Assembly (NCBI RefSeq): GCF_007971525.1
Contig: NZ_CP042437.1
Location: 7,068,001 to 7,132,000, forward strand
Source of the DNA: Mucilaginibacter ginsenosidivorax
GTDB taxonomy: Bacteria > Bacteroidota > Bacteroidia > Sphingobacteriales > Sphingobacteriaceae
Reading direction: 5' to 3'
DNA length: 64,000 nt
The translations under genes and the position numbers were made by a program. Numbering within the stretch: position 1 is the first letter of the stretch; each line of letters starts with the position of its first letter. A model generated the notes under the pieces. The model was not told the DNA's origin. It did not search any database and saw only the letters and a list, made by a program, of their open reading frames with translations. Below, piece after piece: positions 8,679-18,776 of the stretch.

Positions 8679-9908
8679 ATGAAAAAGTATCTGATCATTC
8701 TGATTTTGGCCATTAATATTTTGGAAAGCAAATCGCAAAGTGTGGGTACATTAAAAAAAGACATGTATGGTATTGCCTCCGATGCCACAGAAGGACGTTT
8801 TACTGCCTTTCCCGGATATCTGAAAGCTGCAAAATATGTGGCGAGCCAATTAAAGGCATCAGGCATAAAACCCGGCTGGAAGGAAAGAAACAAATTAACC
8901 TATTTGCAACCTGTCCCTTTCAGCTGGGATAATTATTCTGGCACCACACTGATCATTAATGGTAAACCCTACCTGCATTCCCCAAAAAACTATATTGTTA
9001 TTCAGCGCGGTATTACAGGGCCCGGAAAATGGGTCGTAACAACATCCGGCGATTCGGTAAATGATAAATCAGCCGGTGTTCTCCTTCTCCCCAACAAAGA
9101 ACAGGCAAATAACTGGGAAACAACCGTCATCCGGCAATACCGCTTCGGGTATATGCATTACCGGCCCGATGGCATAAAAGCCGCAAACAGCCTACCTTCT
9201 ATCATGGTCAGCCCATTGCTGGCAAAAATGCTGGCAACCGGGGACAGCATAACCGTAAAACTTAAATACAGGTCTGAAGATAAAACCGGGTATAATGTAA
9301 TAGGCAAAGCGTTAGGTACTAACCTCAAAATGGCCCATCGGGCCATACTTGTCGGTGCCCATCTCGATCATATTGGCCGCATCGGTAACCACATTTATAA
9401 TGGCGCTAATGACGATGCCAGCGGTTGCGTGACCGAACTTAGTGCTGCAAAAATGCTGGCTGCCCACCCCGCAAAACGCACAGTAATATTCGCTTTCTTT
9501 TGTGGCGAGGAGCTTAATCTAAAGGGTTCCCATTGGTTCGCCGACCACTTGCCCGTTCCTCAAAAGGATATCGTGATGACGATCAATCTTGAACAATTGG
9601 GCAGTAAGCACCGCTCATTCAAAGGGGTGTGGGCATTGGGTGACCCTCAATTCAAAACGGCCTTTATGAACGCAGGAAAAAACTTTACCACATTAAATCT
9701 ACAGTTCTCAGCAACGGACTCAGTAAAAGAAGTATTGAGGAATACAGACACTTATAGTTTTATAAATAAACAGATTCCATCATTATTACTGGGTTCCGGT
9801 GGCTTTGATGAGCATCACACCCCGCAGGATAAGATCAGCCTGATCGATTTTCCGCATCTGAGAAGAGCAACACATCTACTCTATACTTTTCTCCAGTCAG
9901 ATTTATAA
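8679..9908 (+). CDS. M28 family metallopeptidase, secreted
   Basis: A 409-residue zinc aminopeptidase-type enzyme with a short signal peptide (MKKYLIILILAINILESKSQS). Zinc ligands and catalytic residues of the M28 family are visible in order: HLDH (first His plus catalytic Asp), NGANDDASG (bridging Asp), CGEEL (catalytic and ligand Glu), TINLEQLG (Asp replaced by Glu as ligand) and DEHHTPQDK (last His). The N-terminal ~180 residues before the catalytic domain resemble a PA-type insert. It starts 1 bp after the serine hydrolase stop. Probable role: trimming peptides outside the cytoplasm. Confidence 0.92.
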   Translation: MKKYLIILILAINILESKSQSVGTLKKDMYGIASDATEGRFTAFPGYLKAAKYVASQLKASGIKPGWKERNKLTYLQPVPFSWDNYSGTTLIINGKPYLHSPKNYIVIQRGITGPGKWVVTTSGDSVNDKSAGVLLLPNKEQANNWETTVIRQYRFGYMHYRPDGIKAANSLPSIMVSPLLAKMLATGDSITVKLKYRSEDKTGYNVIGKALGTNLKMAHRAILVGAHLDHIGRIGNHIYNGANDDASGCVTELSAAKMLAAHPAKRTVIFAFFCGEELNLKGSHWFADHLPVPQKDIVMTINLEQLGSKHRSFKGVWALGDPQFKTAFMNAGKNFTTLNLQFSATDSVKEVLRNTDTYSFINKQIPSLLLGSGGFDEHHTPQDKISLIDFPHLRRATHLLYTFLQSDL

Positions 9909-9940
9909 ATAAAAAAACTAACTATTCATCTAAATTAACC

Positions 9941-10312
9941 ATGAAAGCCCTAACCATCATTTTCGCACTTACCCTATTATCAATTGATAAGTTATCCGCT
10001 CAAACCATCATTACGGCCAAAGATGCCGTAAATCATACCAGTGAAAAAGTCACCATCTGTGACCGCGTTTTTCGCGAGCGTAACAAGGCCTTTTACGTCG
10101 GCTTGTACCTCGGTGATTCGACTCATTACGCCTATGTCAGGATCAGGTTTAAATATAAGTTCCAAAAGGCCATCGGACCGGATTATTTTAATTTTGAAGG
10201 TAAAAAAATCTGTGTAACCGGCGTTCTAAAAAACGGCTCCTATATAAAAGTCGATGATCCGGCGCAAATAAAATTTGATCGGGCTGATAAATTTGAAAAT
10301 TCGGGCAGTTAA
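9941..10312 (+). CDS. Small secreted protein, OB-fold-like
   Basis: A 123-residue protein with a signal peptide (MKALTIIFALTLLSIDKLSA-Q). The mature ~100 residues read as a small beta-barrel: ITAKDAVNHTSEKVTICDRV, then YVRIRFKYKF, then GKKICVTGVLKNG, as in OB-fold proteins of the YdeI/tRNA_anti-like kind found beside secreted enzymes. It lies 32 bp after the M28 peptidase and is probably the third gene of that operon. Function unknown. The OB-fold call rests on pattern only. Confidence 0.7.
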   Translation: MKALTIIFALTLLSIDKLSAQTIITAKDAVNHTSEKVTICDRVFRERNKAFYVGLYLGDSTHYAYVRIRFKYKFQKAIGPDYFNFEGKKICVTGVLKNGSYIKVDDPAQIKFDRADKFENSGS

Positions 10313-11082
10313 ATCATTGCAAAGCTGCCATTTTTAAGAGTTAACCATACATTTATTCACAGTGGCTTAACCATCGCGTTGTATATTTTATTTTTTTGAG
10401 CGCACTTTTTTACGTGTGTTTTAAGTTTTGTACACGCTGATTGTTGGTGAGGCGTTACCTTTTTCCAAAATCTATGGTCATAAAAAACGTAAAAACCAGA
10501 TAGGAGGTATCTTTCCCTATTTTTTCTGTTAATGTGCAATGGCTTGCCGGTTGCCGTTAACAGATACGTATAAAGCAATACCGACAATAAAGTATCCATA
10601 ACAAGCGGGAAGTAACGAAAGGCCGGTAATTGCCAAACGCTGGTTGTATGCAGGAATATTTTTGCACTCAGCAGGGCCCGGATTACTAATTACTAAGACG
10701 GCGCTGAAAAGGCGGGAGTCGCTTTTGCAGTTCCGTATCGCAAAATTATACTTGTAACCGATATGGCCTGGAAAATGCCCATTAGGAACAATAACATCGA
10801 AACTATGGAAAATAATCCCGGTCATGATTCGTGCTAATGTAAGGAGCTTTGGGCACTTTTCGTAGTTGTTTAATGCACGAATAGTTACAGTATTTGTCAT
10901 TATTCATTCCTGATCATACACTTAGCCGATAACCTTAACATCTGTTCGCCTGTGCACGGCCACCGTCCGCTTTCGTACGGTTTTTAATATTTGATTTTTT
11001 TATAAATATTTGATTATTAATATATTATATAATTGGTACGCGTTTTAATACCTAAGTTGTATAAACGTTAAACATTTGCCTT
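10313..11082. other. Intergenic region before the permease array
   Basis: A 770-bp stretch without a supported gene. Two overlapping minus-strand frames (10357-10599, 10529-10900) have no signal peptide, domain or plausible start context. A small inverted repeat, ACCGT/ACGGT followed by TTTTTAA near 10963-10987, could be a terminator. The last 90 bp are very AT rich and should hold the promoter of the first permease gene. A decayed gene is possible. Confidence 0.4.
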
Positions 11083-13476
11083 ATGTTGAAAAATTATATA
11101 AAAATAGCCTGGCGTAACCTAATCAAACATAAGGTTTTCTCTATTATCAATGTAAGCGGCCTGGCCATTGGGGTGGCAGCGTTTTGGCTTATCAGTTTAT
11201 ACGTTGCCGATGAATGGAGTTACGACCGATATAATGAAAAATCGGATAGGATTTTCCAGGTAGCCCAACATGGCAAATGGAACGGAGGCAGTTTTAACCT
11301 GGCAGTAACATCGCCACCCTATTCACAGGCGTTAAAGGCAGACTATCCCGAAGTTGAAGAGGCCGTACGCGTTGATTTGGAGGGCGGGGGCAAAATTGTT
11401 TACAACGAAAAGCAGGTTGAAGCAGGTGATATTTCTTTTACCGATAAAAGCATCTTTAATGTATTTACTTATCATTTTTTGGCCGGCGATCCCAGCACGG
11501 CACTTGTAAAGCCACAATCCATTGTTTTAACCAAAACACTGGCCGAAAAGATCTTTGGCCCCGATATTTCATCTGCTATTGATAAAGTAATAACTTTTGA
11601 AGGCGAGGTTCAAAATACGGTTACCGGGGTAATTGATGATGTGCCTCAAAACTCTACATTTAAGTTTAGCGCACTCCGTTCATTCAATGCCGATTATAAT
11701 GGCAACTGGGGCAACGCAGGCATTTACACCTTTGTACTGCTAAAAGACCATGATGACTATAAAAAAATAGAAGCACGCTCCAGCGACTTTTATAACAAAT
11801 ACCTGAAACAAAACCTGGCAGGGGTAACCTATAAACTGGAACTATTGCCACTTACAGCTATTCACCTGCACTCCAGCCTTGACTACCAGATGGGCAATAA
11901 TGGCAACGTAGCCTACCTGTATGTTTTTGGCATCGTTGGCCTGCTCATCCTGTCAATCGCAGTTATCAATTACGTTAACCTTACCACGGCTCGCTCATCT
12001 GTCAGGATCAAAGAAATTGGTACCCGGAAAGTAATAGGCTCGGGCCGCTTGCAATTGCTGTACATGTTTTTTACCGAATCAATCCTGTTGGCCGTGCTGG
12101 CCACCATTGCAGGTATGGTGCTCATACAGGCTGCCTTACCCTACGTAAATATGCTATCCGGTAAATCGTTACAGCTTTGGTATTTCGGGGTAACCAAATC
12201 GTTGGTGGTTTTTGCATTATTCGCTGTAGTTACCGGCGTGGTAAGTGGCATATACCCGGCTTTGTTCCTTTCGGGCTTCAAAACTATCAGCGCTATGAAG
12301 GGGCAGTTGGGTAACCAATCGTCAACCATTCTTTTCCGCAAGGGCCTGGTGGTATTCCAGTTTGTGATTACCATATTGATGATCATTGGGTCATGCGTAA
12401 TTTACCAGCAACTCAATTTTGTGCTGACTAAAGACCTTGGCTTCAACAAATCGCAAATGCTTACGTTCCACATCCGTAACCGTGACGTGAGGGCGAAAAC
12501 TGACGAAATTAAAACGCAATTATTGCAAAGCCCTTTGATCCAAAGCGTGGCGGTTGCAGGCAATCCAATCGGCAACAACGATATCGGATCTACCTATTTT
12601 AGCATCGGGGCCGACGGTAAAAAAGGTCCGGATAGCAAACTGGTAGAATCGTTGATCATTGATGAAGACTTTTTGCCTGCTATGCAGATAAAAATGGCTG
12701 CCGGGCGTAATTTCATGAAAGGTCCTGCCGATACCGCCAACCATTCCATATTGGTTAACGAAACACTGGTGAAAGAAATGGGCTGGAAAAATCCCGTTGG
12801 CGCTCGCGTTCGCAGCGGTATAGACCATGGGGTGGTTACCTACGCAACCGTAATTGGCGTAGTAAAGGATTTTAATACCTACTCGTTGCAGCATAAAATT
12901 TCGCCTATGGTATTAAGTCTTCCATCCGAAACAAAAGATAAAGATAATTTATACGTGCGGCTGGGCCAGGGCAATGTACAGGCAGCCATCAACTACCTGC
13001 AAAAAGTATATGCCCGTTTTGACCCCGAAAATAAAGCAGACTATAATTTTCTTGACCAAAACTTTGCAGCACAATACCAAACCGAGCAAAAGCAAGGTAA
13101 GCTACTGTTTGTATTCACCATACTGGCCATTGGTATTGCATGCTTAGGTCTGTTCGGCCTGATCACTTTTACCGCCGAACAAAGGGTTAAGGAAATAGGT
13201 ATCCGCAAAGTATTAGGCGCCAGTATAGCAAGCATCGTAAAACTGCTATCGCAGGATTTAATGAAGCTTGTATTATTAGCGGCGCTGATAGCATCTCCAT
13301 TAGCCTGGTATAGCATGAGCAAATGGCTGCAAAGCTTTGCATACCGTGTCGAGATCCAATGGTGGATATTCCTGCTGGCAGGTGTTATAGCCACTGTAAT
13401 CGCTTTTTTAACCGTAAGTGCACGATCGATAAGGGCAGCCACAGTTAATCCGGCTAAGAGCCTTAAAAGCGAGTAG
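11083..13476 (+). CDS. Double-FtsX ABC permease 1 (MacB-like, no ATPase)
   Basis: A 797-residue inner-membrane protein of the MacB/FtsX group. Order: TM1 (about 18-40, NVSGLAIGVAAFWLI), a periplasmic MacB_PCD domain (about 41-270), a first FtsX unit with three TMs (about 275-425, containing KEIGTRKVIGSG), a second periplasmic domain (about 440-670) and a second FtsX unit (about 670-797, KEIGIRKVLGAS). It ends NPAKSLKSE like its relatives. No Walker motifs are present, so the ATPase must come from elsewhere. First of six tandem homologues, and the most diverged in the centre. Known relatives export peptides, lipids or toxic compounds, or signal by mechanotransmission. Confidence 0.93.
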   Translation: MLKNYIKIAWRNLIKHKVFSIINVSGLAIGVAAFWLISLYVADEWSYDRYNEKSDRIFQVAQHGKWNGGSFNLAVTSPPYSQALKADYPEVEEAVRVDLEGGGKIVYNEKQVEAGDISFTDKSIFNVFTYHFLAGDPSTALVKPQSIVLTKTLAEKIFGPDISSAIDKVITFEGEVQNTVTGVIDDVPQNSTFKFSALRSFNADYNGNWGNAGIYTFVLLKDHDDYKKIEARSSDFYNKYLKQNLAGVTYKLELLPLTAIHLHSSLDYQMGNNGNVAYLYVFGIVGLLILSIAVINYVNLTTARSSVRIKEIGTRKVIGSGRLQLLYMFFTESILLAVLATIAGMVLIQAALPYVNMLSGKSLQLWYFGVTKSLVVFALFAVVTGVVSGIYPALFLSGFKTISAMKGQLGNQSSTILFRKGLVVFQFVITILMIIGSCVIYQQLNFVLTKDLGFNKSQMLTFHIRNRDVRAKTDEIKTQLLQSPLIQSVAVAGNPIGNNDIGSTYFSIGADGKKGPDSKLVESLIIDEDFLPAMQIKMAAGRNFMKGPADTANHSILVNETLVKEMGWKNPVGARVRSGIDHGVVTYATVIGVVKDFNTYSLQHKISPMVLSLPSETKDKDNLYVRLGQGNVQAAINYLQKVYARFDPENKADYNFLDQNFAAQYQTEQKQGKLLFVFTILAIGIACLGLFGLITFTAEQRVKEIGIRKVLGASIASIVKLLSQDLMKLVLLAALIASPLAWYSMSKWLQSFAYRVEIQWWIFLLAGVIATVIAFLTVSARSIRAATVNPAKSLKSE

Positions 13477-13623
13477 TTCATTGGTTCATTAGTTCATTGG
13501 TGTTTGGCGGATCAATTTGGCGGCGTTGCCCCAATTACTAATAAACATAGCACCGATAAACTAATGAACATCAGGCCAGCGAACTAATAAACATAGCACC
13601 AATGAACTAATGAACTAAATCAA
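13477..13623. repeat. Spacer A: TTCATTGG repeats forming an inverted repeat
   Basis: Directly after the stop codon come three 8-bp units (TTCATTGG, TTCATTAG, TTCATTGG) at 13477-13502. The inverted copy (CACCAATGAACTAATGAAC) lies at 13597-13618, just before the next ATG. The centre is homologous to that of spacer B. The arms could form a ~20-bp stem with a ~95-nt loop. Confidence 0.85.
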
Positions 13624-16029
13624 ATGATAAAAAATTACTTTAAAACCGCTTACCGCAGCCTTTGGAAAAACAAAGGCTTTACGGCTATAAATGTGCTGGG
13701 GCTGTCTGTTGGATTGGCTGCATGTTTGCTTATTGTATTATATGTAGCAGATGAATTGAGTTACGACAGGTATAACACCAATGCCGATAGGATTTACCGC
13801 ATTACAGTAAATGCAAAGCTAAACGGTAGGGAAGGGTCATACGCATCGTCAGAGGCCCCTTTAGCAGCCGCGATAAAAGATTTGCCCAGCATCGAAAAAA
13901 TAACCCGTTTGATCCCTAACACAGCGCTGTTTTTTTCACCACAAAAGTTTTCGATTCGTAAGGGGAACGAAAATCTTCAGGAAAAACGTGTTGTGTTTGC
14001 CGAGTCGAGCCTGTTTGATGTATTTACTTTACCTATAATTGATGGCAGCGCAACCAATGTTTTAACAGAACCACATACAGCGGTTATCACCGAAAGTACG
14101 GCCAAAAAATATTTTAATAAAACCAACGTAGTAGGGCAAACATTCACTATGAATGATACCAGTACCTACAAAATTACTGCTGTAATTAAAGATGTGCCTG
14201 CAGCTTCGCATTTTCATTATGATTTCTTTTTGTCATTTTCTTCAATTCCCGAAAGCAAGGTAAGCTCCTGGGGCTACAGCGGTATGCGTAATTACCTGTT
14301 GGTAAAACCAGGCACCAACATTAAAAACCTGGAAACTCAGATCCGGAACATCGAAATCAAAAACTCGATGGCACCGCCGTCAACCTGGACAACAAACGGA
14401 AACTATTTGAATACAGAGTTGAAACCCTTGCTTAATATTCACCTGAGATCTGACAGCCAGTACGAACTGGAAAAAAATGGCAGCATTCAGTACGTATACA
14501 TATTTTCCGTCGTGGCCCTGTTTATACTGCTTATAGCTTGTGTTAATTTCATGAATCTTTCAACCGCCCGTTCATCAAACCGGGCCAAAGAGGTTGGGGT
14601 ACGCAAGGTATTAGGTTCGGCACGTAAATACCTTATCGCCCAGTTTTTAACCGAGTCTGTTATGGTTACGCTGGTATCAACTATAACAGCTGTTATTTTA
14701 GCCATTGTGCTGATGCCTGTTTTTAACAAGATGGCGGGTAAGCAACTGGCAATAACGTCACAAACGTTAACATGGCTTTTGCCGGCCTTGCTGGTGATTG
14801 TTTTGGTAATTGGTTCTTTGGCGGGCTCTTATCCGGCATTGTTCCTATCCGCTTTTCGCCCAATTGAAGTATTGAAGGGTAAAATTGCCAACGGCTTTAA
14901 GGGAGGGCTGCTTCGTAGTTTTCTGGTAGTATTTCAGTTTTCAATTTCGATATTCCTGATCATAGGTACTATAGTTATCTATAATCAGCTTAATTACATC
15001 CACAATAAAAATCTTGGTTTTGATAGGAGCGAGGTGCTGGTGATAAAAAATACCGGTGTACTGGGCAAACAGGCAGCCATATTAAAACAACAACTGAAAC
15101 AACTGCCCGGTGTGGTAAACGCAACCATGACGGCATTTTTGCCGGTTGGTGACGACAGGAATGTTACAGGCCTGTTTCCCGACCGCGTAATAGATATTAA
15201 AAAAGACATGCTTTCGGAGTTTTGGCCTGTTGATGAAGATTACATCAGCACCATGGGCATCAAAATGATTGATGGCCGCAACTTTAACAAGCAAATGGCC
15301 ACAGATACGGCCGCTATTATAGTTAACGAGGCATTTGTGAAGATGTACGGACAAAAACAACCACTTGATAAAACCGTCTACCGCGATACTTATGGGGTAC
15401 AACCTTATCATATTGTTGGCGTAATGAAGGATTTTAACTTCAATTCGCTGCATGATAAAATTAATCCGGTGGTGTTGTATTATAGTGAAGACAGGGGCGC
15501 TATTAGCTTGAGGGTTAAAACGGCAAACATCATGGGGCTCATGAGCCAGATAGAAAGCAAATGGAAAGAACTTTCGCCAAATCAACGTTTCTCCTACTCT
15601 TTTATGGATGAAGATTTTGATGCCACCTACAGTTCAGAAAGGCGCATAGGCCAGATCTTTATCTCATTTAGCACGCTGGCCATCCTGATAGCCTGCCTTG
15701 GCTTGTTTGGCCTTGCGGCTTACGCCGCCGAGCAGCGCAATAAGGAAATAGGCATCCGTAAAGTTTTGGGCGCCAGTGTAACCTCTATCGTTAGCATGTT
15801 GTCAAAAGATTTTATAAAGCTGGTATTGGTGGCCATAGTAATAGCATCGCCATTGGCCTGGCTGGCCATGAATAAATGGCTGCAGGACTTTGCTTACCGC
15901 GCTAACTTCCAATGGTGGATATTGGCGATGGCAGGCGGAGTAGCCATTTTGATAGCTTTTGTAACCATCAGTTTCCAATCCATCAAAGCCGCGTTAAGCA
16001 ACCCGGTTAAAAGTTTAAGATCGGAATGA
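13624..16029 (+). CDS. Double-FtsX ABC permease 2 (MacB-like, no ATPase)
   Basis: An 801-residue homologue of the preceding permease: TM1 near 20-42 (FTAINVLGLSVGLAACLLIV), periplasmic domain, first FtsX unit with NFMNLSTARSSNRAKEVGVRKVLGSA, second periplasmic domain, second FtsX unit with NKEIGIRKVLGAS, and the terminal NPVKSLRSE. No ATP-binding motifs. It is closest to permease 3, sharing the STARSSNRA and GLAAYAAEQR segments, which points to a recent duplication. The spacer on either side carries the TTCATTGG repeat. Likely role: membrane half of a MacB-type exporter or lipoprotein mover. Substrate unknown. Confidence 0.93.
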   Translation: MIKNYFKTAYRSLWKNKGFTAINVLGLSVGLAACLLIVLYVADELSYDRYNTNADRIYRITVNAKLNGREGSYASSEAPLAAAIKDLPSIEKITRLIPNTALFFSPQKFSIRKGNENLQEKRVVFAESSLFDVFTLPIIDGSATNVLTEPHTAVITESTAKKYFNKTNVVGQTFTMNDTSTYKITAVIKDVPAASHFHYDFFLSFSSIPESKVSSWGYSGMRNYLLVKPGTNIKNLETQIRNIEIKNSMAPPSTWTTNGNYLNTELKPLLNIHLRSDSQYELEKNGSIQYVYIFSVVALFILLIACVNFMNLSTARSSNRAKEVGVRKVLGSARKYLIAQFLTESVMVTLVSTITAVILAIVLMPVFNKMAGKQLAITSQTLTWLLPALLVIVLVIGSLAGSYPALFLSAFRPIEVLKGKIANGFKGGLLRSFLVVFQFSISIFLIIGTIVIYNQLNYIHNKNLGFDRSEVLVIKNTGVLGKQAAILKQQLKQLPGVVNATMTAFLPVGDDRNVTGLFPDRVIDIKKDMLSEFWPVDEDYISTMGIKMIDGRNFNKQMATDTAAIIVNEAFVKMYGQKQPLDKTVYRDTYGVQPYHIVGVMKDFNFNSLHDKINPVVLYYSEDRGAISLRVKTANIMGLMSQIESKWKELSPNQRFSYSFMDEDFDATYSSERRIGQIFISFSTLAILIACLGLFGLAAYAAEQRNKEIGIRKVLGASVTSIVSMLSKDFIKLVLVAIVIASPLAWLAMNKWLQDFAYRANFQWWILAMAGGVAILIAFVTISFQSIKAALSNPVKSLRSE

Positions 16030-16191
16030 TTTGGTTCATTGGTTCACTGGTTCATTGGTGTATGGCGGATTAATTTGCCGGCGTTTGCTCCAATTACCAA
16101 TAAACATTGTACCAATGAATCAACGAAGAAATAAGCAAATAATTAATGAACTGTGCCACCAATGAACTAATGAACCAGTGAACCAAATAAA
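16030..16191. repeat. Spacer B: 30-bp inverted repeat between permeases 2 and 3
   Basis: The left arm (16031-16060) is TTGGTTCATTGG plus TTCACTGG and TTCATTGGTG units. The right arm (16157-16186) is its near-perfect reverse complement, about 28 of 30 positions, ending a few bases before the ATG at 16192. The loop is about 96 nt and is homologous to that of spacer A. Confidence 0.88.
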
Positions 16192-18618
16192 ATGATAAAA
16201 AACTATATTAAAACAGCGTTTCGTACGCTGAAGAAAAACTTAGGTTTTACAGCTATTAATGTTTTGGGGCTGGCCCTTGGGCTGGCTACTTGTTTGCTCA
16301 TTGTTTTTTATGTGGTAGATGAGTTGAGTTACGACAAGTTTAACACAAAGGCCGACAGGATATACCGCATTAACAACGATATCAAATTTGGCGGCAACGA
16401 TCAGTCGTACGCCAGTTCGCCCGCTCCGTTGGCAGCCGCTTTAGTAGCCGATTTGCCGGAGGTGGAGAAAACCGTTCGCCTGATAAACAGGGGAGGCAAC
16501 AACGTGAAAAAAGGCAACCAGAATATTAAGGAAGATCACATGTTGTTTGCTGATGCCTCACTTTTTGATGTTTTTACATTCCCGATGATTGCAGGCGATC
16601 CGCAAAAAGCTTTGGTTGAACCACATACTGTGGTTATCAACGAAACCGTTGCCAGGCGTTATTTTAATGATCCGCTGCAAGCTGTAGGTAAAACCCTAAC
16701 CTTTAATGATAGCACGCTTTATAAAGTAACGGGTGTTATAAAAGATATCCCTAAGCAATCGCACTTTAATTTTGGTTTCTTTTTATCTATGAGCACCTTA
16801 GTCGAAAGCAAGGAAGATGCCTGGTTCAGCAATAATTTTAATACCTATGTTTTATTACGCCAGGGCGCCGATCCGGAGAAGTTTAAAGCTAAATTACCGC
16901 TGTTGATGCGTAAGCACGCCGGCCCTCAGTTACAAAGTATATTGCACATTACTTTCGATCAGTTTGAAAAAGCAGGTAATAAATACCAGCTTAATTTGAT
17001 AGCGCTTAAAGATATCCACCTAAAATCGAACGCTGTATCGGAACTCGCGCCCAATGGCAATATCCAGTATGTATACATTTTTACAGCGGTGGCTATTTTT
17101 ATATTGCTGATAGCCTGCGTAAACTTCATGAACTTATCTACCGCCCGCTCATCAAACAGGGCGCGCGAGGTGGGGGTACGTAAAGTGCTGGGTTCACCGC
17201 GTAAATACCTTATTTTTCAGTTTTTGTCCGAGTCGGTGATGGTTACGTTTATAGCCGCCGTACTGGCTGTTATTACTGCTTATCTGTTTTTGCCGGTATT
17301 TAATAACATGGCCGATAAATCATTTAGTTTCAACGTGAGCTCATTAAGCTGGTTACTGCCAGGCATGTTAGTAGCTGTATTGGTTATAGGATGTTTGGCT
17401 GGTTTTTACCCGGCTTTCTTCCTCTCGGCGTTTCAGCCTATCGAAGTATTAAAAGGCAAACTTGCCAACGGTTTTAAAGGCAGCTGGCTCAGAAGTTTCC
17501 TGGTGGTGTTCCAGTTTTCGATATCTATTTTCCTGATTATTGGTACGTTGGTTATTTATAACCAGCTGCAGTTTATTCAACATAAAGACCTTGGCTATAA
17601 ACGCGACCAGGTGATGATAGTGCATGGTACGTGGGATTTGGGTAACCAGGCCACCGCATTCAAAAACGAGGTTAAGCAATTGCCAGGTGTATTGAACGCC
17701 ACCATGACGGGCTTTTTGCCCACCATGGACTACCGCAACAGCAGCAGCATGTTCCCCGACCGTAACCTTGACCAAAAGAAGGCTGTATTGGCCCAAAGCT
17801 GGACGGTTGACGAAGATTATATAGGCACCCTTGGCTTGAAGCTGGTTAAAGGCCGCAATTTTAACAAACAAATGGGCACCGATACCGCCGCGATGATCAT
17901 TAACGAAACAGCTGCAAAACTGATGAACGTAGCCGACCCAATTAACAAAATGTTGTACGTTCCGCAGGATAATATGGCCAAAACCTGGAAGGGCTACCGG
18001 ATAGTTGGTGTGGTGAAAGATTTTAACTTCAATTCGTTAAAAACCAATATAACCCCGGTAGCATTGGCGTACGGGGACGATAAAGGGGCGCTAAGTTTAA
18101 AAGTTAACACCGCCAACATTACCACGCTGATGGGCCTTATCAAAGGTAAATGGAAATCAATGGCACCCAACCGCGAGTTCAACTACTCGTTTATGGACGA
18201 TGATTTTGATGCCACTTACCGCGCCGAGCAGCGTATGGGTACTATAGCCGTTGTGTTTACCACACTGGCCATTATTATTGCTTGCCTTGGCCTGTTTGGC
18301 CTTGCCGCCTATGCTGCCGAACAACGCAGCAAAGAAATAGGCATCCGTAAAGTATTGGGTGCCGAAGTGAGCACCATTGTTGCCATGCTGAGTAAGGATT
18401 TTATAAAACTGGTACTGATAGCCATTTTGGTAGCAACGCCTTTAGCGTGGCTGGCCATGCACCAATGGCTGCAAAGCTTTGCCTATCGCCAAAATATCCA
18501 GTGGTGGGTGTTAGCGGTATCGGCTTTCCTGGCTGTTTTTATAGCCTTTGCTACTATTAGTTTTCAATCCATCAAAGCGGCATTGATGAACCCGGTGAAG
18601 AGTTTGAGAAGCGAATAG
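16192..18618 (+). CDS. Double-FtsX ABC permease 3 (MacB-like, no ATPase)
   Basis: An 808-residue permease with the same layout as permease 2: TM1 near 20-42 (FTAINVLGLALGLATCLLIV), MacB_PCD, first FtsX unit (NFMNLSTARSSNRAREVGVRKVLGSP), second MacB_PCD, second FtsX unit (SKEIGIRKVLGAE), terminal NPVKSLRSE. The membrane segments are nearly the same as in permease 2, while the periplasmic loops differ more, as expected if the loops set partner or substrate choice. No ATPase motif. It lies between two hairpin spacers of the same family. Confidence 0.93.
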   Translation: MIKNYIKTAFRTLKKNLGFTAINVLGLALGLATCLLIVFYVVDELSYDKFNTKADRIYRINNDIKFGGNDQSYASSPAPLAAALVADLPEVEKTVRLINRGGNNVKKGNQNIKEDHMLFADASLFDVFTFPMIAGDPQKALVEPHTVVINETVARRYFNDPLQAVGKTLTFNDSTLYKVTGVIKDIPKQSHFNFGFFLSMSTLVESKEDAWFSNNFNTYVLLRQGADPEKFKAKLPLLMRKHAGPQLQSILHITFDQFEKAGNKYQLNLIALKDIHLKSNAVSELAPNGNIQYVYIFTAVAIFILLIACVNFMNLSTARSSNRAREVGVRKVLGSPRKYLIFQFLSESVMVTFIAAVLAVITAYLFLPVFNNMADKSFSFNVSSLSWLLPGMLVAVLVIGCLAGFYPAFFLSAFQPIEVLKGKLANGFKGSWLRSFLVVFQFSISIFLIIGTLVIYNQLQFIQHKDLGYKRDQVMIVHGTWDLGNQATAFKNEVKQLPGVLNATMTGFLPTMDYRNSSSMFPDRNLDQKKAVLAQSWTVDEDYIGTLGLKLVKGRNFNKQMGTDTAAMIINETAAKLMNVADPINKMLYVPQDNMAKTWKGYRIVGVVKDFNFNSLKTNITPVALAYGDDKGALSLKVNTANITTLMGLIKGKWKSMAPNREFNYSFMDDDFDATYRAEQRMGTIAVVFTTLAIIIACLGLFGLAAYAAEQRSKEIGIRKVLGAEVSTIVAMLSKDFIKLVLIAILVATPLAWLAMHQWLQSFAYRQNIQWWVLAVSAFLAVFIAFATISFQSIKAALMNPVKSLRSE

Positions 18619-18776
18619 ATAGTTCATTGGTTCACTGGCTCATTAGTTCATTGGTCTTGTCTGTTTGAATCGGACGGCATTGATGAATTAACGCCGCCAT
18701 GCCCGCGTTTACCAATGGACTAATTAACAAAACCACCAATGAACTAATGAACCAGTGAACTAATGAACAAATAAAG
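18619..18776. repeat. Spacer C: TTCATTGG-type inverted repeat between permeases 3 and 4
   Basis: The left arm at 18621-18655 (AGTTCATTGG, TTCACTGG, CTCATTAG, TTCATTGGT) is matched by an inverted right arm at 18735-18768, ending 8 bp before the ATG at 18777. The loop has diverged from spacers A and B, but both arms are kept. Confidence 0.85.

Noticed and set aside
10357..10900. Two overlapping minus-strand frames (80 and 123 codons)
   Set aside because: They overlap each other in different frames and show no domain, no signal peptide and low-quality codon use. Possibly decayed DNA.
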